From Oscillospiraceae bacterium (GTDB lineage Bacteria; Bacillota; Clostridia; Oscillospirales; Acutalibacteraceae): a stretch of 64,000 bases of DNA. The stretch is taken from positions 124,001 through 188,000 of the forward strand of contig SVOW01000001.1 in the NCBI GenBank assembly GCA_015066175.1. The letters are read 5' to 3'. This document shows, piece by piece, positions 20,603-30,221 of the stretch. A model generated the notes under the pieces. The model was not told the DNA's origin and did not search any database. It was given only the letters and a program-made list of their open reading frames with translations. A program made the translations under genes and the position numbers. How positions within the stretch are numbered: the first letter of the stretch is position 1; each line of letters opens with the position of its first letter.

Positions 20603-20635
20603 CAGCCGTCCGACAGATATCGGACGGCTTTTGTT
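20603..20635 (+). terminator. intrinsic terminator
   Basis: AGCCGTCCGA-cagata-TCGGACGGCTTTT. Confidence 0.8.
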
Positions 20636-20636
20636 A

Positions 20637-21269
20637 TTATATAAGTTCATTTAAAATTTTTTCTTTAAATTTTCTTGCAGATTCTTCAGGGTTAGTGCTT
20701 TTCATAATCGCTGAAACAACTGCAATACCTGATATGCCGCTATTCTTAAGGATATCGCAGTTTTCATAATTCAATCCGCCGATAGCACAAACGGGATTTT
20801 TTACATTCTTGCATACATCTTTTAAAACAGAAATAGGTGTTAAAACAGTTTTCACCTTTGTGGTAGTCGGAAAAATTGCACCTGTACCGATATAATCTGC
20901 ACCGTCTTTTTCAGCATTTAATGCAGCTTCTACTGTTTTTGCTGTTGCACCGATGATTTTGTTTTTACCCATCAGTTTTCTGGCAACAGAAATGGGCATA
21001 TCTTCATTGCCAAGATGCACACCTGCTGCATCAGATGCAAGAGCAATATCAACGCGGTCGTCAATAATTAACGGCACTTCGTATTTATCAGTAATCTTTT
21101 TAACTTCAAGTGCAAGCTGAAGATATTCACGGGTTGATTTATTTTTTTCGCGAAGTTGAACAATTGTAGCACCACCTTTGCAGGCAAAATCGACTATTTT
21201 CAAAAATTCATCCGTAGTAAATCCTGTGCTATCGGTAATAAAATACAATGAAATATCAGGCTTATTCAT
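20637..21269 (-). CDS. thiE: thiamine phosphate synthase
   Basis: LYFITDST...GATIVQLREKNKSTREYLQLA; GVHLGNEDMPISVARKLMG; IGTGAIFPTTTK; VCAIGGLN. Confidence 0.94.
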   Translation of the reverse strand: MNKPDISLYFITDSTGFTTDEFLKIVDFACKGGATIVQLREKNKSTREYLQLALEVKKITDKYEVPLIIDDRVDIALASDAAGVHLGNEDMPISVARKLMGKNKIIGATAKTVEAALNAEKDGADYIGTGAIFPTTTKVKTVLTPISVLKDVCKNVKNPVCAIGGLNYENCDILKNSGISGIAVVSAIMKSTNPEESARKFKEKILNELI

Positions 21270-22068
21270 AAATTTTCACCCTTCCGTTTTCTGTTATGTA
21301 TTCACTGTTCATCAAAAACATAGCATCAATTATTGAATTATGAAAAGAAGTTATGCTATTTTCTTTTTTAAACTTTTCTTCAGCTTTTTCCCCTGCAAGC
21401 CCCATTAAAACCGCTGAATTCACAGCCGACAAAAACGGTTCATTTTTCGCAAGAAGAACTGCACATACTACATTGAGCATACATCCTGTGCCGGTCACAA
21501 AAGGCATAAGAGAACTTCCGTTTTTTATTAATGCTGTTTTACTGCCGTCTGAAACACAATCTGTTTTACCGCTTATCAAAACAACTGACGATAGCGTTTC
21601 TGAGGCTTTTTTGCAAAGACAAACGAGTTCCTTATCTGAACTTTCACTTTGAGAATCAACACCTTTGGTGCAAAAATCAAATCCACACAAAGCTCTGATT
21701 TCAGCTTCATTGCCTTTTATAACCGATGGATTGTATCTATCAATATATTCTTTTGCAAAATCTAGCCTTAACTCACTGCATGCTACTCCCACAACATCAA
21801 TCACAGACGGAATTTTATTTTCTTTTGCGATTTTTCCTGAAATCATTATCGATTTCATTCTGCTGTCAGAAATATTACCGAGATTAACAGCAAGGGCTTC
21901 TGACATTTTTGTGATTTCACTTACTTCTTTCGGATGCTCTGCCATTATTGGTTTTGCCCCTAAAGCTAACACCACATTAGCGCAATCATTTATTGAAATA
22001 TGGTTCGTTATGCAATGAATTAGTGGTTTTTCACATCTTATTTCGTCAAGATTTACTTTTAGACTCAT
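21262..22068 (-). CDS. thiM: hydroxyethylthiazole kinase
   Basis: CEKPLIHCITNHISINDCANVVLALGAKPIMAEHPKEV; PSVIDVVGVACSELRLDF; FVTGTGCMLNVVCAVLLA. Confidence 0.94.
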   Translation of the reverse strand: MSLKVNLDEIRCEKPLIHCITNHISINDCANVVLALGAKPIMAEHPKEVSEITKMSEALAVNLGNISDSRMKSIMISGKIAKENKIPSVIDVVGVACSELRLDFAKEYIDRYNPSVIKGNEAEIRALCGFDFCTKGVDSQSESSDKELVCLCKKASETLSSVVLISGKTDCVSDGSKTALIKNGSSLMPFVTGTGCMLNVVCAVLLAKNEPFLSAVNSAVLMGLAGEKAEEKFKKENSITSFHNSIIDAMFLMNSEYITENGRVKIYE

Positions 22069-22582
22069 ATGATTTTACTCCAAGCATTTTTTGAAATTTA
22101 GAAAGCAGATTGCTTTTATTCATCGATATAAGTAACACAAATGCAATTGAACCGCCAATAAGCGTTCCTCCGATGAAAGACGGAACATAAAAAAGCCATG
22201 TAAGATCTGTTCTGCCCCAGAAATATGTCATTACCGGATAACTTAAAATTGCGCCTATAATTCCAGTTCCGAAAATTTCACCAATTACCGCACATATGAT
22301 TTTCCCTTTAGACATTCTGTAAAAAAGACCTGAAAGGAACGCACCGAAAACAGCACCTGTCAGCGCAATAGGCGGAATGCCCATAAAAATCATTCTGATA
22401 ATTCCTATAAGCACCGCACACAAAAGCGAGTACCATGGCCCCATAAACACAGAACACACAATATTAATCAGGTGTGCCATAGGACACATACCTTCTACGC
22501 GTAATATCGGCGAAATTACCACACCGATTGCAACGAACATGGACAGCATAATCATACGGATAAGTTTGTTTTTGTTTTTCAT
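22046..22582 (-). CDS. thiW: energy coupling factor transporter S component ThiW
   Basis: VEGMCPMAHLINIVCSVFMGPWYSLLCAVLIGIIRMIFMG; multi-TM; in the thi cluster, overlapping thiM. Confidence 0.9.
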   Translation of the reverse strand: MKNKNKLIRMIMLSMFVAIGVVISPILRVEGMCPMAHLINIVCSVFMGPWYSLLCAVLIGIIRMIFMGIPPIALTGAVFGAFLSGLFYRMSKGKIICAVIGEIFGTGIIGAILSYPVMTYFWGRTDLTWLFYVPSFIGGTLIGGSIAFVLLISMNKSNLLSKFQKMLGVKSYESKSKS

Positions 22583-22623
22583 TTTAATTTCTCCCTTTAT
22601 ATTATTTTGCTTACGGGAGAAAA

Positions 22624-22708
22624 CTGCGAGTAGATACAGAAATCTTCCGTAAACATCGGTCGATACTCAAAAGTATCCTCTCACTCCGAAACACGGATTC
22701 CCTCGCAG
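22624..22708 (-). ncRNA. structured 5' leader of thiW (candidate riboswitch, class unassigned)
   Basis: 7-bp closing stem CTGCGAG/CTCGCAG enclosing three hairpins (TCCG-tgttt-CGGA, GATACT-TTTG-AGTATC, CCG-atgttta-CGG); U-rich segment after the stem; directly upstream of thiW. Confidence 0.45.
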
Positions 22709-22763
22709 AAATTACAATGAATGGCGCTCCCCATCCATCTATATATCATCAGGCTTTCACCTG

Positions 22764-23561
22764 TTATTTTATAAATCTACTATTAATTGAATTACCATGG
22801 TGCAATGGTCCTGACCCATTTCCAAGATTTAGAAAAGCAGACAGCGAATCAGAAATATATTCTTTAGCTATTTTTATTGAATCATACATTTTATAACCTT
22901 TTGCAAGATTTGAAGCTATTGCACTAGAAAGTGTACACCCTGTACCATGAGTATTTGCATTATCAATTCTCTTTCCTGAAAACCAGACAAATGATTTACC
23001 ATTAAAATACAAGTCATTCGCATCATTAATTCTATGACCGCCTTTTAAAAGAACATCACAACAATAATTTTCGTAAATTCTTTTTGCACTTTCAACCATA
23101 TCTTCTGATGAATCAATTTTCATACCGGACAATACCTCTGCTTCCGGGATATTCGGTGTTACTAAATCACAAATCGGTAAAAGATATTCTTTTATTGCTT
23201 CAACAGCATCAGAAGATGATAAATCAGCTCCACTTGTAGACACCATTACGGGGTCAAGAACTATATTTTTTGCCTTATAATTTTTTAATTTACCAGAAAT
23301 TACTTTTACCATTTCTGAATTGCTTATCATACCGATTTTCACAGCATCAGGAAAAATATCTTCAAACACTGCTTCAATCTGTGCTGACAAAAAGTCGCAG
23401 GTGACCTCTTGCATAGCAATTACTTTTGTTGTGTTTTGTGCAGTAAGTGATGTAATTACACTCATTGCGTAAACGCCATTGGCAAGTGCGGTTTTTATGT
23501 CAGCCTGAATGCCTGCACCGCCTGATGAATCACTGCCTGCAATTGATAACATGATTTTCAT
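22764..23561 (-). CDS. thiD: hydroxymethylpyrimidine/phosphomethylpyrimidine kinase
   Basis: MLSIAGSDSSGGAGIQADIKTALANGVYAMSVITSLTAQNT; LDPVMVSTSG; NTHGTGCTLSSAIASNLAKG. Confidence 0.95.
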   Translation of the reverse strand: MKIMLSIAGSDSSGGAGIQADIKTALANGVYAMSVITSLTAQNTTKVIAMQEVTCDFLSAQIEAVFEDIFPDAVKIGMISNSEMVKVISGKLKNYKAKNIVLDPVMVSTSGADLSSSDAVEAIKEYLLPICDLVTPNIPEAEVLSGMKIDSSEDMVESAKRIYENYCCDVLLKGGHRINDANDLYFNGKSFVWFSGKRIDNANTHGTGCTLSSAIASNLAKGYKMYDSIKIAKEYISDSLSAFLNLGNGSGPLHHGNSINSRFIK

Positions 23562-23594
23562 AAACGTTCACCTCATTTTTTGATGAAAACGCAA

Positions 23595-23626
23595 TAAAAA
23601 AAGCCTTTACACCGCAGTGTAAAGGC
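23595..23626 (-). terminator. terminator/attenuator between TPP aptamer and thiD
   Basis: Minus strand GCCTTTACAC-tgcg-GTGTAAAGGC-TTTTTTT. Confidence 0.8.
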
Positions 23627-23640
23627 AATGAGAACATTAT

Positions 23641-23723
23641 CGCGCTTTCCCTACGATGGTATTAACCAACAGGTTCAAAGGGTCAGGTTTTAACCTTCTC
23701 AACTCCGAGGAGTCCCCCTAGCA
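23641..23723 (-). ncRNA. TPP riboswitch
   Basis: Minus strand CTAGGGGGACTCCTCGGAGTTGAGAAGGTTAAAACCTGACCCTTTGAACCTGTTGGTTAATACCATCGTAGGGAAAG; TGAGA, GAACCTG and CGTAGGGA cores present. Confidence 0.96.
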
Positions 23724-23768
23724 AAAGTTATTCTATCACTTTGCATATACTTTGTCAAGAAAAAAATT

Positions 23769-23792
23769 CGCCAAGGAATTATCTCCTTGGCG
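23769..23792 (-). terminator. intrinsic terminator
   Basis: CGCCAAGGA-attatc-TCCTTGGCG next to a T tract on the minus strand. Confidence 0.75.
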
Positions 23793-23800
23793 ATATTTTT

Positions 23801-26800
23801 TTAGAATGCCATATTAGCAATATTAATGATTACTGTAAGGTCGATAGCATCAAGCCAACCATCTTCACAAAGATCAATTGCTGCCATGATGTATTCTGTT
23901 TCAGGTTCTTCAAATTCATTGATAAGAGATGCAACGATTGTTACGTCAATAGCATCAACGAATGCGTCGCCGTTAGCATCAGCATCAACAATGATTACAT
24001 ATTCTTTAACAAGTTCTTCACCATCAAAGTGCTGTACAAGAGTACCTGTACCGTAACCATTCACTGTAGGTGTTACAACGATTGATGTATTTTTACCATA
24101 AACATCAAACTGACCTATGATTTCATCTTCTGACCAGATATCTGTAAGACCTCTGATATATGCTTTATCATTGATTGTTGCAACAGAATCATCTTTAAGA
24201 ACGATTGTTGAAACGAAATCAAGTTCTTCAGTTGCTGCAACGATTGCATCTGCATAACCGTTAACTGTTTCTTGTTTTGTAATATCAAGAGTATAGTCAA
24301 CTGCATCTATTGCATTGTTAAGAGAATCAACAGTTGCCTGATCAAGTTCAATGCCTGTAGCCTGCATTTCAGCAAGTTTTTCTGCTGCTGCAGTTTTTGC
24401 ATCTTCTACTGATGTGTAATCAGCTGCTTTAGCCTCAAGGTTTTTAATTGCTTCGCGGATTGCTGCTGCATAGCCATTAACTGTTTCCTGTTCAAGGATA
24501 TTAAGTCCATATACAACATCAGCAATTGCTTCGTCAACAATTTCAAAGTTTGTATAGATGTCTCTGTTAAGAGCATTTGCTTCGCCGATCGCAGCCTCAA
24601 CATCTGAGTAATCTGCATCTACAAATGCTGTTTTGAGAGCTTCAAGTTTTGCATTGTAGTTATCAATTGCTTCGAGTGCTGCTGCATCATCAAGAATTGT
24701 GAGACTGTCAGCATTTGCAATCATATCTTCAATAACTGCGAGAGCTTCTTCATATTCAGCATAAACTTCAGGAATATAATATGTTGAATCATATTCGGGA
24801 GTTACAGCGATTGCTGCTTCAAGATCAGCAAGTTTTGAGAAGGGTTTGAATGCAAGAGCTGCATGTGCATCAATGATATCCTGTGCAAGACCATCAACGA
24901 TATCCTGTTCTGAAAGAATCCAATAATGGTCGCCCCATTCTTCAAGTGCTGCGAGAGCATCTTTATATGCCTGATATGTTCCTTCGTCATAATATTCTTC
25001 GTCTATTGTTTCAAGACTAAGTGCTTCTTCAAGGAGTGAAAGGTCTGCAGGAACATACTGCATATTTTTAAGAGCATAATCAAGGTTATTGATAAGTCTT
25101 AACGCTTCTTCGTCGTTTCTGATATCAAGTTCTTCACCTGAATAGATATATGATTCAAGTTCAATATATGCATTCCAGAAGTTATCAACTGATTCAGGTG
25201 TATATTCTTCATCAGCGCCTTCATAGAACCATGTGCCGAGAGCTTCGTCAGCGAGATCCTGATATGAGAAAGGCTTGAATTCGAGAAGATCGATAGCAGC
25301 ATAGATGTTATCTGCTGCTTCAAGGATTCTGTCGTTATCAGCGATAGTAAGATTTTCTTCGGCGAGAATATCATTACCCGCATCAACTGCTGCCTGATAT
25401 TCTGCATAAGTTTCATCTGTATAGAAGCTTGAATCATATTCAAGTTCTGTATTTAACGCATCTTCAAGGGGAGTTGTGTCAGCACCCTTGAGTTTGAGTT
25501 CTTTACGAAGCTGATTGAGGTTAAAGATAAGATCCATACCTTCAGCGTCATCAAGGAAAGTAGGATTGCTGTTCTTGAATTCTACAAGAGCATCGTAAGC
25601 ATCTGTATATTCTTTATAAGAATCTTCTGTGTAGAAGCTTTCTTCATACTCAAGTTCTGCTGAAAGTGCTGCATCCATCTGAGCTTTGTATGAGAAAGGT
25701 CTGAGTGTAAGACCATCATATGCTTTTATGATTGCATCTGCTGCTGCGTTGATTCTGAAATCATCAGCAATTGTGAGACCGGTTTCAGCAAGAATTGCCT
25801 GACCTTTTGCTACTGCATCTGCATATGCTTCGTAAGTTGCTGCTGTGTAATAGTCTGAAGGATATTCAGGAGCAAGTGCAAGTGCATCTTCAAGAGGTTT
25901 AGTTGTTGCAGGTAAAAGTTCAAGTGCTTTGTAAGCATCGTTGATCGCTTTTGTTGCTGCATCAATTGTGGGCTGATCCTTAATTGTGTATTCACCTTCA
26001 TGAGTAAGAACTTCATTACCTACTGCAACTGCATCTGCGTATGCTTTATAAGAATCAACTGTATAGAATGATTCCTGATAAGCAGGAGTCTGAATAAGAG
26101 CTGCTTTAAGTTCAGTAAAGCTTGCAGGTGAATTGGGGTCTTTAACCTCAATGCTTACAGTTGCTTTTGTAAGATCAATTGCCTGACCTGTTGTGATAAC
26201 ATTATTGCTTACTTCAGCTGTTTCAAAACGACCGATGAAGAGTTTACCTGTCTTATTTGAATCTGTTTTAAGGAAGGCTTCGTCAACCCAGATTCTTGCT
26301 TTATAGTTACCAACAGTGAAGTTTTCTTTAACAAGGAACTGAAGCGTAACAATTTTCTGTGCAGGTTCAAGAATCTGTGCTTCACCGCTGATATTTGAAT
26401 CAGGAGAAAGAGTTACAAGTGCATATTTCCATTGTGCTTTGTCTTCTGCCGTATAGCTTGAGGGATAACCTTTTGCGGGGCTGTTGATGTTACCACCCTG
26501 AGTTGAAGCCTCTGCATAAGATCCTTCAAACACATATGCATCTTTTACTGTCGAACCAACAAGCTGATAGAAGTTAGTATCATAAAGTACGGGGATTGAA
26601 GATGATGCTGCATAATAATCTGTTCCGACAATAACTGAAACAGTAATAATATCACCGGGATATGAAACGCTTCTGTCTGCTGTGATTTCAATTGATGCTT
26701 TATGAATTGCTTCAGCATATGAGAACTGAGCATATGCGGCTCTTACCTGAACTGCTAAAGCTGCAATTTCAGCTTCCTGTTTAACTGTGTATGTACGGTC

Positions 26801-29800
26801 AAGTGAAGCTACAAGTGCTTCGAATTCATCAATACTTTCCTGAGAAATGGGAGGATCATTACGTTTAATAATTGCACGACCTTCTTCTATTGCTTTATCA
26901 ACATCTGAATAGTCACCTGTAAGATATGTAAGACCTGCAATTGCCTCAGTAAGAGAATTATAATAACCAAGAACCAGGTTCTGATCTTTTGCTTTAAGGT
27001 CCCAGTTAATTGACTCCTTAACATGGTTAAGTTCTGAAATTGACATTTTTGTGTACTGGGCTTCGAGAACGTCATCTGAAGGAATTGTTTCAAGAAGCTC
27101 AAGCAATTCCTTATAGTCTGCTTTTGCTTCAACAAGGTCAAGCATTTTTGTTGTGATATCAAAAGCATAACCATTAACTACGTCCTGCTGTTCTTTAGTA
27201 AGATCCCAGTTGATACCATCAATAACAGACTGAACTGCATTGATTGTCTGAGGTGTATAGTGGTTGGGATCAAGTGCCTTAAATCTGTCAATAGCGTCAT
27301 TTACACGAGTATAATCTGCAGGACCGGGTTTAAGGTTGTTGATAGCGTCCTGTATGTCAGAAGCCATTCTGTCAACATCAGCCTGACGGTTAACGCCAAG
27401 TCCATATTCAACTGCCTCAAGTGCTGCATCAAGTACTGCAAGAGTTTCTTTTGACCAATAATTTCTGTTAACAGTGTCAGCTCTTGAAACTGCGATTGTA
27501 ACCTGAGTGTAATCGGCAGGTTCAAACTCGAGACTATCCAGAGCATTTCTGATTGCAGCTGCGTAGTTATTAACTTCGTTCTGTTTGTCTACTTTAAGAC
27601 CATATACAACTGCACCGAATGCATCATCAACACGTTTGATTGATTCAGCAGTAATCTGGCTGAGGTCAGTTGCATTGTATTCTTCAAGATATTCTTCAAT
27701 TAAAGAATAATCAGCATCATACATAGCAAGGTTATCAACTGCTGCCTGAACAGAATCTCTCATTGCATCAATTTCATCCTGGCGTGTAATACCGATTGTC
27801 TCATAACCAGCACAAGCTGCTGCTGCATCTTTTGCCGCTTTATATGTTTCGGGGCTGTAATATTCTTCTACAAGATTATCAACAAAATAAAGAAGTGCTT
27901 CAAGTTCTGAGTAATCTGCAGGAAGTTCTATAAGGTCTTCGATAGCCTGATTAATCTGTACAACGTAATTATCAACTACATCCTGTTTGCTTACATTAAA
28001 AGTATAGTCGATGTTTCTGAGAATATCACGAAGATTTGCATAAGAGTCTGGTGTGTAGTTTGATGCAGGATAAGATTGTGCTCTTGTTACCGCATCATTA
28101 ACCGCTGTGTAATCAGCAGGTTTATATTTAAGATTTTCAAGAGCTTCATTAAGTACTGCTGTCATTTCGTCAACTTTTTCCTGCTCTGTAATCTCAACAT
28201 TCCAATCGATTGCGTTCATTGCTGCTTTAACAGCTGAAAAATCGAGATATTTATCGATTTCTGCTTCTGCAGCCTGAGCTCTTGCGTATGCTTCGTTCAA
28301 TTCATCATAATCTGCAAGTCTGTAATCAAGTGCATCAATTGCATCGTAGATTTCTTTTTCCCATTCGTCAACCTGAGGCTGATAAAGAACGCTGAATCCA
28401 AGCTGGATTTTGCCTGTGGGATTTGTTGCTGCATCATAGATTGAAATCGCCTGCATAAGATTTGCATAGCTTTCATCTGTATAAAGACCTTTGTTTTCTT
28501 CATAAGTAAGAGCTTCAGCACGAGCTTCTTCAACAGCTGAATAATCTGCTTCTGCAAGAACAAGACCGTTATAAGCATTTGTAAGTGAAGTGATAGCTGC
28601 GTTAATGTCAGCCTGAGTTGCTCTGGGATTCTGAAGAACTGTCTGAGCACCCAGCATTGCTGCTTCATAAGCAGAGAAACCTGCTGAATAGTACCATGAC
28701 TGGGGATTCACACCTTTATAAGCTGCTGTTGTAAGAGGTGATTCCGGTGTATAATTGTGGAGAATATCATTGATTAATGCACGAAGTTCACCTTTATTAA
28801 CTGTGTGAATTCTGAGACCTACAGGGAAACTTGTGGCATTAGCTGCACCCTGATAAGAAGACTTAAGATTAGTAATAATTGTATACTCTGCACCGTCAAT
28901 AATATTAGAGCCTGTGAAAGCTGTTACATACTGGTCTGCTACCGCCATAACACCTTTCTGTGGCACTGTACCGAGTTCCTGGTCACCTGTACCCTGAAGG
29001 CTTCCGTCAGCCTGAACATTACCCTTTGTTACACCGACACTTTCAAGAAGCTGTGTTTCATTACCACCGATTTTTTCCACCTTTGTAACTGCATAACGGA
29101 GATTTAAATCAGAGAATGAATCTGTAACACTTGTGTCAACATAAACATCGGCATAAGGACGTCGGTCGTTTATGTTATATCTGAGAGTTTCGTCTTCAGT
29201 TCTTGTGCTGCTGTCTCTCATAACACTGTATGTTGCATAGTCAGCAGAAGATCTGAGAACAAAAGTGTTAGAGCTTGCATTATAGTAACCACGGTTGTCT
29301 GTACTGCTTGTTGTGAAAGATTCAAGACTACCGTATGTATTTATACCGATAACACGAGTAGCTGCAGACACACCTGCATAATAGTTTGCACCCCAACCGA
29401 ACAGACCTGATTCATATTTTGATTCAGTTGTTACGTGAGTACCTGCATGCTGAGCAATGCTTTCAACATAAGAATATGCACTGCTTGTGTACTGCTTGCC
29501 ATTGTAGTTGTATGTGATTTTAAATCTTAATGTATCACCTGCGTTAGCTGTACCACTTGCGACAATCCATGTGTATGAATTATCTGCTGAGTTGAATGTA
29601 GGAACACTCATCACAACATTAGATGCTGCTGACTTAGTGTTTACGCAAGTAATCTGAGGAACTTCCTTCGGAAGATCCTTGAAAGTGATTGTAACTGTAG
29701 GATAAGATGCTTCTTCTTTGATGTTACCAACATTTGCGAGTGAGTTATCCTCATAACCGCCGTTCATTGCAGGAATACCTGAAGGTGTTGCAGGAACGAT

Positions 29801-30016
29801 AGTTGTACCCGGCTGGTAAGAATAAAGACCTGAAGCAACTCTGATAACCTGTGTGCTTGTTGCCACAGCACCTGCATCAGGTAAAATTTTTGCTTCGGTT
29901 GCACTGAGAACAGACGCAACTCCATCAGCTGCAAATGTAATAAATCCTGTCTGGAAAACAGACATAAGCATTACCGCTGAAAGAAGCAAACTAATGACTT
30001 TTTTGCTTTTTTTCAT
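23801..30016 (-). CDS. giant secreted protein with many FIVAR-like helical repeats, a central cohesin-like domain and a C-terminal dockerin-like module
   Basis: Signal peptide MKKSKKVISLLLSAVMLMSVFQTGFITFAA; repeats ADYxxVxxAxxxA...YTxxSYxxLxxA...LxxxxQxxVDxxAxxIxxAIxxL; beta-rich segment SIEITADRSVSYPGDIITVSVIVGTDYYAASSSIPVLYDTNFYQLVGS; C-term DADANGDAFVDAIDVTIVASLINEF...AIDLCEDGWLDAIDLTVIINIA. Confidence 0.8.
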   Translation of the reverse strand: MKKSKKVISLLLSAVMLMSVFQTGFITFAADGVASVLSATEAKILPDAGAVATSTQVIRVASGLYSYQPGTTIVPATPSGIPAMNGGYEDNSLANVGNIKEEASYPTVTITFKDLPKEVPQITCVNTKSAASNVVMSVPTFNSADNSYTWIVASGTANAGDTLRFKITYNYNGKQYTSSAYSYVESIAQHAGTHVTTESKYESGLFGWGANYYAGVSAATRVIGINTYGSLESFTTSSTDNRGYYNASSNTFVLRSSADYATYSVMRDSSTRTEDETLRYNINDRRPYADVYVDTSVTDSFSDLNLRYAVTKVEKIGGNETQLLESVGVTKGNVQADGSLQGTGDQELGTVPQKGVMAVADQYVTAFTGSNIIDGAEYTIITNLKSSYQGAANATSFPVGLRIHTVNKGELRALINDILHNYTPESPLTTAAYKGVNPQSWYYSAGFSAYEAAMLGAQTVLQNPRATQADINAAITSLTNAYNGLVLAEADYSAVEEARAEALTYEENKGLYTDESYANLMQAISIYDAATNPTGKIQLGFSVLYQPQVDEWEKEIYDAIDALDYRLADYDELNEAYARAQAAEAEIDKYLDFSAVKAAMNAIDWNVEITEQEKVDEMTAVLNEALENLKYKPADYTAVNDAVTRAQSYPASNYTPDSYANLRDILRNIDYTFNVSKQDVVDNYVVQINQAIEDLIELPADYSELEALLYFVDNLVEEYYSPETYKAAKDAAAACAGYETIGITRQDEIDAMRDSVQAAVDNLAMYDADYSLIEEYLEEYNATDLSQITAESIKRVDDAFGAVVYGLKVDKQNEVNNYAAAIRNALDSLEFEPADYTQVTIAVSRADTVNRNYWSKETLAVLDAALEAVEYGLGVNRQADVDRMASDIQDAINNLKPGPADYTRVNDAIDRFKALDPNHYTPQTINAVQSVIDGINWDLTKEQQDVVNGYAFDITTKMLDLVEAKADYKELLELLETIPSDDVLEAQYTKMSISELNHVKESINWDLKAKDQNLVLGYYNSLTEAIAGLTYLTGDYSDVDKAIEEGRAIIKRNDPPISQESIDEFEALVASLDRTYTVKQEAEIAALAVQVRAAYAQFSYAEAIHKASIEITADRSVSYPGDIITVSVIVGTDYYAASSSIPVLYDTNFYQLVGSTVKDAYVFEGSYAEASTQGGNINSPAKGYPSSYTAEDKAQWKYALVTLSPDSNISGEAQILEPAQKIVTLQFLVKENFTVGNYKARIWVDEAFLKTDSNKTGKLFIGRFETAEVSNNVITTGQAIDLTKATVSIEVKDPNSPASFTELKAALIQTPAYQESFYTVDSYKAYADAVAVGNEVLTHEGEYTIKDQPTIDAATKAINDAYKALELLPATTKPLEDALALAPEYPSDYYTAATYEAYADAVAKGQAILAETGLTIADDFRINAAADAIIKAYDGLTLRPFSYKAQMDAALSAELEYEESFYTEDSYKEYTDAYDALVEFKNSNPTFLDDAEGMDLIFNLNQLRKELKLKGADTTPLEDALNTELEYDSSFYTDETYAEYQAAVDAGNDILAEENLTIADNDRILEAADNIYAAIDLLEFKPFSYQDLADEALGTWFYEGADEEYTPESVDNFWNAYIELESYIYSGEELDIRNDEEALRLINNLDYALKNMQYVPADLSLLEEALSLETIDEEYYDEGTYQAYKDALAALEEWGDHYWILSEQDIVDGLAQDIIDAHAALAFKPFSKLADLEAAIAVTPEYDSTYYIPEVYAEYEEALAVIEDMIANADSLTILDDAAALEAIDNYNAKLEALKTAFVDADYSDVEAAIGEANALNRDIYTNFEIVDEAIADVVYGLNILEQETVNGYAAAIREAIKNLEAKAADYTSVEDAKTAAAEKLAEMQATGIELDQATVDSLNNAIDAVDYTLDITKQETVNGYADAIVAATEELDFVSTIVLKDDSVATINDKAYIRGLTDIWSEDEIIGQFDVYGKNTSIVVTPTVNGYGTGTLVQHFDGEELVKEYVIIVDADANGDAFVDAIDVTIVASLINEFEEPETEYIMAAIDLCEDGWLDAIDLTVIINIANMAF

Positions 30017-30194
30017 AGCTGATACCTCCACTTGTAATCAAACTAAGATATAGTTATCCACTAAAACTATATCACACTTAAATGTTAATGTCAACAATTA
30101 AAACCTAAATTAATCAAATTTTTGTCCTTTTTTCATTTAAAATACACAATATATTGCGCTGAAATTTGTATAAAGCCCATAGATATAAAAAAGA

Positions 30195-30221
30195 AAAAGG
30201 CAGTTGAACTGCCTTTTTCTA
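30195..30221 (-). terminator. intrinsic terminator
   Basis: AAAAAGGCAGTT-ga-ACTGCCTTTTT. Confidence 0.75.

Noticed and set aside
22624-22708. tRNA or tRNA-like gene (7-bp closing stem plus three hairpins)
   Set aside because: No GTTCRANYC T-arm, no standard D-arm or anticodon loop, no CCA on either strand; a leader RNA of thiW is more likely.
24115-27546. Alternative-frame minus ORFs rich in Q, L and M inside the FIVAR-like gene
   Set aside because: Low-complexity frame-shifted translations of the repetitive true frame; no independent start signals.
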